Shown here: positions 41,168 to 44,437 of the stretch, in pieces
Numbering within the stretch: position 1 is the first letter of the stretch
Layout of the letters: every line of letters starts with the position of its first letter
NCBI GenBank assembly: GCA_944391005.1
Contig: CALXSB010000015.1
Span: forward strand, 1-44,437
DNA from: an uncultured Rickettsiales bacterium
Lineage (GTDB): Bacteria; Pseudomonadota; Alphaproteobacteria; Rickettsiales; UBA1997
Direction: 5' to 3'
Length of the DNA: 44,437 nucleotides
Made by a program: the position numbers and the translations under genes
The notes under the pieces: generated by a model
The model's database searches: none
What the model saw: the letters and a program-made list of their open reading frames with translations, nothing else
Told to the model about the DNA's origin: nothing

Positions 41168-42334
41168 ATGAGGATTTTATTTTATCAAAGAAGCGATGTC
41201 ATAAATAGCAGCGGTGGAACCGAGAAAGTTCTGTGTTTTTTATCATCAGAATTAGCAAATCTCGGTTATGATGTAATTTTTATGACGAATGAAAAAAAAG
41301 ATGGAAAACCATTTTTTCCGTTAAATAGTAAAGTAAAATTTATAAATATAGGCGGCACAAATTTTAGCGGTTTTAAAAAAATTTTATTTAAGTTAATAAA
41401 ATCAACGCCTTTATTGAAGAGATTTAAAGGTTTTGACAACTATAAATATACATCTGATGTAGTTTATAAAAATATTGAAGAAATTAAACCAGATTTAGTT
41501 ATATTGGCTAACCCGCAAGATTTAGTTGAATTATGCTATTCACATACTTATAATTTTCCAATTATACAAATGATTCATAATGTTCCATGGAATATTTTTG
41601 CTAGAAAATCAAAAAGTATATTGAAAATAACATTGGATTTGATGAAAAATGTAAAAGTTTGTCAAGTTTTAATGCCGAGCTTTGTTGAATTAATGAAGCC
41701 ATATTATGATGGAAAGGTTGTTGTAATTCCTAATTATGTTCCGGAGGTTGATGATAATCAGACTGTAAAATATAATGACAAGGATGTATATAAAATAATA
41801 AATATAGCAAGAATTAATCGTATAAAAAATCAGGAATTATTGATAAAAGCATTTTCTTTAATTGCTAATAAATATAAAAATTGGAATATAGAAATTTGGG
41901 GAACTCCGGACAAACGTTATATAAAAATACTTAATGAATTAATTAATAAAAATAATTTACAAAATAGAATATTTTTTAGGGGAAAAACAAAGGAGCCATT
42001 GAAGGAATTACAAAATGCAGATATTTTTGCTTTTCCTTCAATATTTGAAGGTTTTGGATTGTCTTTAACAGAGGCTATGGCTGTCGGATTGCCAAGTATA
42101 GGATTAAAAACTGCACCAGCAGTAAATGAGATTATAGTTGATAATGATAATGGATTATTATCTGAAAATACTCCAGAAGATTTTGCTAACAAGCTTGAGA
42201 TTTTAATTCTTAATAGAAAATTAAGAGAGAAGCTTGGAATTTCGGCAAAAGAATCTGTAAAAAAGTATAGCAAAGAAAAGATTTTAACAATGTGGCAAAA
42301 ATTAATAAAGGAGAGTTTATATGAAAATAGTTAA
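41168..42334 (+). CDS. Glycosyltransferase family 4 protein
   Basis: 388 residues from the ATG at 41168 (MRILFYQRSDVINSSGGTEKVL); a GTG at 41156 is in frame. GT-B fold: the N-terminal Rossmann half with SSGGTEKVLCFLSSELANLGYDV, then IINIARINRIKNQELLIKAFSLI, and in the C-terminal half the donor-site FPSIFEGFGLSLTEAMAVGLPSIG, whose two Glu residues mark GT4. It probably adds a sugar to LPS core, O-chain or another glycan at the cytoplasmic face. It overlaps the next glycosyltransferase by 14 bases. Confidence 0.92.
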   Translation: MRILFYQRSDVINSSGGTEKVLCFLSSELANLGYDVIFMTNEKKDGKPFFPLNSKVKFINIGGTNFSGFKKILFKLIKSTPLLKRFKGFDNYKYTSDVVYKNIEEIKPDLVILANPQDLVELCYSHTYNFPIIQMIHNVPWNIFARKSKSILKITLDLMKNVKVCQVLMPSFVELMKPYYDGKVVVIPNYVPEVDDNQTVKYNDKDVYKIINIARINRIKNQELLIKAFSLIANKYKNWNIEIWGTPDKRYIKILNELINKNNLQNRIFFRGKTKEPLKELQNADIFAFPSIFEGFGLSLTEAMAVGLPSIGLKTAPAVNEIIVDNDNGLLSENTPEDFANKLEILILNRKLREKLGISAKESVKKYSKEKILTMWQKLIKESLYENS

Positions 42335-43391
42335 TGTAATGAGCAGTAAACAACTTGGTGGTGTTGAGCAAGCTTTTTTAGATTATAACGAAGCACTGTC
42401 TTTGATGGGAAATGAAGTTTTTGCTTTTTACGATAAAAGAGGAAAAATAAAAACCAGAATTAAAGAATTAAAGAATGTAAAATATAAGCCGTCAACATTT
42501 TTTAAACCAACATTTGTTTTATTTCCAATATATTTTGCATCAATATTTTCTATTAAACCAGATATAATAATAGTTCACAGTAAGGCTGTTCTTGGATTGT
42601 TTGCAACTATAGGTAAGTTATTAGGGATACCGGTCATTATTGTTTGCCATAATGAAAAAACGAAAGTCATAGGTATGGCAGATTATATGTTTTCAACTAC
42701 GCAATATCAAAAGGATATTTTTATAAAAGAAGGGTTTGATAAAAATAAAATATTTGTTATTCCTAATTTAATCTCTTATGATAGAAGTTTCAAAGAGTTT
42801 ACTGATTTTTCTAAACCACCAGTATTCGGCATAATTGGCAGATTTGATCCAATGAAAGGCTTTCCAATATTTGTAAAAGCTTGCCATGTTTTAAAAGAAA
42901 AATGTATAGACTTTAAAGCAAAAATTGCAGGAAGTCCTCAGTTGCAATATATAAATGAATATAAAAAAATTAAACGTTTAGTTAGAGGGTGCTGTTTAAG
43001 CGATACTATAGAATTTACTGGATGGGTTGATGATAAGGATGAATTTTACAACAATATAGATGTATTTGTTTTGCCATCAACATATGAACCATTTGGTATA
43101 GTTTTATTGGAAGCTATGTCCTATAGCAAACCCGTAATTTCATCATTAACTGAGGGTCCGAAAGAAATATTTGCCAATACAGATGCGGCTATAACATTTG
43201 AACCTAATAATGTTCAAGACCTTGCTGACAAAATGATTGAAATAATAAATAATCCAGAATTAGCAAAAAAACTAGCTAAAAATGGTTATGACCTAGTTGA
43301 AAAAAAATATAGTATTAATGTTGTTTCAAAAGAATTAAATAAAGTTATAACTGACATTGTGGAGAAAACTAATGCTAGTAGAAAAAAGTAA
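42321..43391 (+). CDS. Glycosyltransferase family 4 protein
   Basis: 356 residues. MKIVNVMSSKQLGGVEQAFLDYNEAL is the acceptor-side start, IIVHSKAVLGLFATIGKLL the middle of the first half, FGIIGRFDPMKGFPIFVKACHVLK the start of the donor half, and LPSTYEPFGIVLLEAMSYSKPVISS the EX7E motif. It is similar in layout to the previous gene but clearly different in sequence. An AAGGAGAG precedes the ATG inside the upstream gene. The sugar and acceptor are unknown; polysaccharide synthesis is the likely setting. Confidence 0.92.
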   Translation: MKIVNVMSSKQLGGVEQAFLDYNEALSLMGNEVFAFYDKRGKIKTRIKELKNVKYKPSTFFKPTFVLFPIYFASIFSIKPDIIIVHSKAVLGLFATIGKLLGIPVIIVCHNEKTKVIGMADYMFSTTQYQKDIFIKEGFDKNKIFVIPNLISYDRSFKEFTDFSKPPVFGIIGRFDPMKGFPIFVKACHVLKEKCIDFKAKIAGSPQLQYINEYKKIKRLVRGCCLSDTIEFTGWVDDKDEFYNNIDVFVLPSTYEPFGIVLLEAMSYSKPVISSLTEGPKEIFANTDAAITFEPNNVQDLADKMIEIINNPELAKKLAKNGYDLVEKKYSINVVSKELNKVITDIVEKTNASRKK

Positions 43392-44262
43392 TATAAAGGG
43401 TAGAATATCGTATAATGTAAATTTAGCTAAATATAGTTGGTTTCAAGTTGGCGGAAACGCCGATATATTATTTGAACCATATGATTTTGAAGATTTAAAA
43501 ATTTTTTTACAAAATGTAGATAAAAATATTCCCATCACTGTAATAGGTGGTGGGTCTAATTTATTAATTAGAGATGGCGGAGTTGAAGGCATAGTAATAT
43601 TATTGAAAAATAATTTATCAAACATAATTTTAAAAAATGATATAATTGAAGTTGAGTGTGGTAGTTTAAATTCTAAATTATATAATTTTGCAAAAGATAA
43701 TAATATAGCAGGATTTGAATTTTTGGGGACAATACCAGGAACTGTTGGCGGAGCAATTAGAGGTAATGCTGGTTGCTATGGATCGGAAATAAAGGATATT
43801 TTATTGTCAGTAGATTCTTTAGATTTAAATGGAAATTTTAAAAATTTTAGTCTTGATGAGTGTAATTTTCAATATAGAAAAAATGGTCTTCCCCATGATT
43901 TAATTTTTACAAAGGCTTACTTTAAAGCTGCCAACAAAGATTCTAAAAAAAATATTGAAGAAAAATACAGTGAAATGATTTTAAAACGAAATACAACTCA
44001 ACCACAAGGCGTAAAAACATGCGGATCAACATTTAAAAATTCTCCTGAAAAACCAGCTTGGAAAATAATTCAAGAATTGGGCTATCAAGGCAAAGAAATA
44101 AATGGTGCAAAAATGTCAGAAAAACATGCTAATTTTATGGTTAATACCGGAGTTGCAACCGCGGATAGTTTAGAACAATTAGGCGAATCAATAAGGCGAG
44201 ATGCTAAAGAAAAACAAAATATAAATTTAGAATGGGAAATTAAAATAATAGGAAAAAAATAA
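43372..44262 (+). CDS. murB: UDP-N-acetylenolpyruvoylglucosamine reductase
   Basis: 296 residues from the ATG at 43372, with GGAG seven bases upstream (a TTG at 43357 is also in frame). Reduces UDP-GlcNAc-enolpyruvate to UDP-MurNAc with FAD and NADPH. FAD domain: AKYSWFQVGGNADILFEP, ITVIGGGSNLLIRDGG, LGTIPGTVGGAIRGNAGCYG. Substrate domain: FQYRKNGL, KTCGSTFKNSP with the catalytic Ser, and NGAKMSEKHANFMVN with the conserved Glu. The short form corresponds to the type without the extra Tyr loop. It overlaps the glycosyltransferase gene by 20 bases and is not next to murC or ddl in this window. Confidence 0.96.
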   Translation: MLVEKSNIKGRISYNVNLAKYSWFQVGGNADILFEPYDFEDLKIFLQNVDKNIPITVIGGGSNLLIRDGGVEGIVILLKNNLSNIILKNDIIEVECGSLNSKLYNFAKDNNIAGFEFLGTIPGTVGGAIRGNAGCYGSEIKDILLSVDSLDLNGNFKNFSLDECNFQYRKNGLPHDLIFTKAYFKAANKDSKKNIEEKYSEMILKRNTTQPQGVKTCGSTFKNSPEKPAWKIIQELGYQGKEINGAKMSEKHANFMVNTGVATADSLEQLGESIRRDAKEKQNINLEWEIKIIGKK

Positions 44263-44268
44263 AATAAC

Positions 44269-44431
44269 TTTCTAGTCTATTTTTAGGTATGATTAATATA
44301 GGAGTAGGCTAGAAATTTAAGTGCGGGATTCATATAAGTTTGCAAAAGCAATCCTTTTGAGTTTTAAACCTAAAAGGTTCTGGACATGCTCAAAAGTTCC
44401 CGCACAAATATTTTCAAGTTTTGGTTGAAAA
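44269..44431 (+). ncRNA. Strongly structured stretch after murB, possible RNA gene, riboswitch or leader
   Basis: Three nested or consecutive structures. (1) TTTCTAGTCTA (44269-44279) pairs with TAGGCTAGAAA (44305-44315), with one G-T wobble. (2) GTGCGGGA (44321-44328) pairs with TCCCGCAC (44398-44405); inside it CTTTTGAG pairs with CTCAAAAG (ending near 44396), and within that AACC-TAAAA-GGTT, plus a small TTGC-AAAA-GCAA hairpin on the 5' side. (3) TTTTCAA/TTGAAAA (44411-44431). GC-rich stems like (2) are rare in this AT-rich sequence. Not a tRNA: no D-loop GG, no TTCRA T-loop. It does not show the SRP, tmRNA or RNase P core sequences. The window ends before any gene it may regulate. The strand is assumed from the murB direction. 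The first stem may simply be the murB terminator. Confidence 0.45.
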
Positions 44432-44437
44432 CAACTA

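Noticed and set aside
44321-44405. An 85-base stretch with an acceptor-like 8-bp closing stem, as a tRNA gene
   Set aside because: There is no GG in a D-loop, no TTCRANNC T-loop and no seven-base anticodon loop in the right place. The inner 8-bp stem does not fit a cloverleaf.

Overview
The window is a very AT-rich piece of a Gram-negative chromosome, most likely from an uncultured, host-associated alphaproteobacterium. The evidence is the lipid A and Kdo genes (lpxC, lpxA, kdsA), one long RelA/SpoT protein next to rpoZ, the frr-uppS-cdsA order, a GatCAB amidotransferase, a ThyX-type thymidylate synthase, and several genes of the kind seen in intracellular or gut-associated bacteria: ankyrin repeats, a CE-clan cysteine peptidase, zeta-like kinases and a chlamydia-like pyruvoyl arginine decarboxylase. 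No rRNA or tRNA gene was seen. I cannot name a species.

Layout. 1-7.4 kb: a partial membrane protein, a double ArsR-type regulator, rpmE, an orphan helical protein, an adenylate kinase, then rsh and rpoZ with an unusually acidic tail, and a predicted Ulp/YopJ-type peptidase with its own consensus promoter. 7.5-14.5 kb: an mfd lacking the UvrB-like front, a histidine phosphatase, a zeta-family kinase, kdsA and comEC. 14.6-20.3 kb: frr-uppS-cdsA-pgpA (translation, undecaprenyl and phospholipid synthesis), then ankyrin protein, zeta-like P-loop protein and tsaE with overlapping ends. 20.3-25.7 kb (minus strand): pheS and a split alanyl-tRNA synthetase. 25.8-34.4 kb: lpxA, a DUF3168-like orphan, arginine decarboxylase, rbfA, a soluble lytic transglycosylase, a YihY-type membrane protein, a double-length thyX and lpxC. 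34.5-38 kb: a 1148-residue protein made of an unrecognised repeat. 38-44.4 kb: an EamA transporter, gatC-gatA, two GT4 glycosyltransferases overlapping murB, and a strongly structured, probably RNA-coding stretch at the window edge.

The most striking locus is alaS. Its N-terminal 379 codons (24517-25656) and C-terminal 551 codons (21479-23134) are both intact, lie in the same direction, and are separated by a three-gene cassette: a HEPN protein with RX4HXY, a minimal nucleotidyltransferase with GSX10DXD (a MntA/HepT-type pair), and a GNAT acetyltransferase. The break lies in the linker before the conserved YDTYGFPLDLT segment. All catalytic and editing motifs survive, and the downstream half has its own start codon and Shine-Dalgarno. 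This looks like a working two-subunit AlaRS made by insertion of a toxin-antitoxin-like cassette, not a dead gene.

Promoters close to the TTGACA/TATAAT consensus can be read upstream of several genes. The two perfect ones drive the peptidase gene and the giant repeat protein. Few genes have strong Shine-Dalgarno sequences; the arginine decarboxylase is an exception. Intrinsic-terminator hairpins mark most ends of convergent genes.
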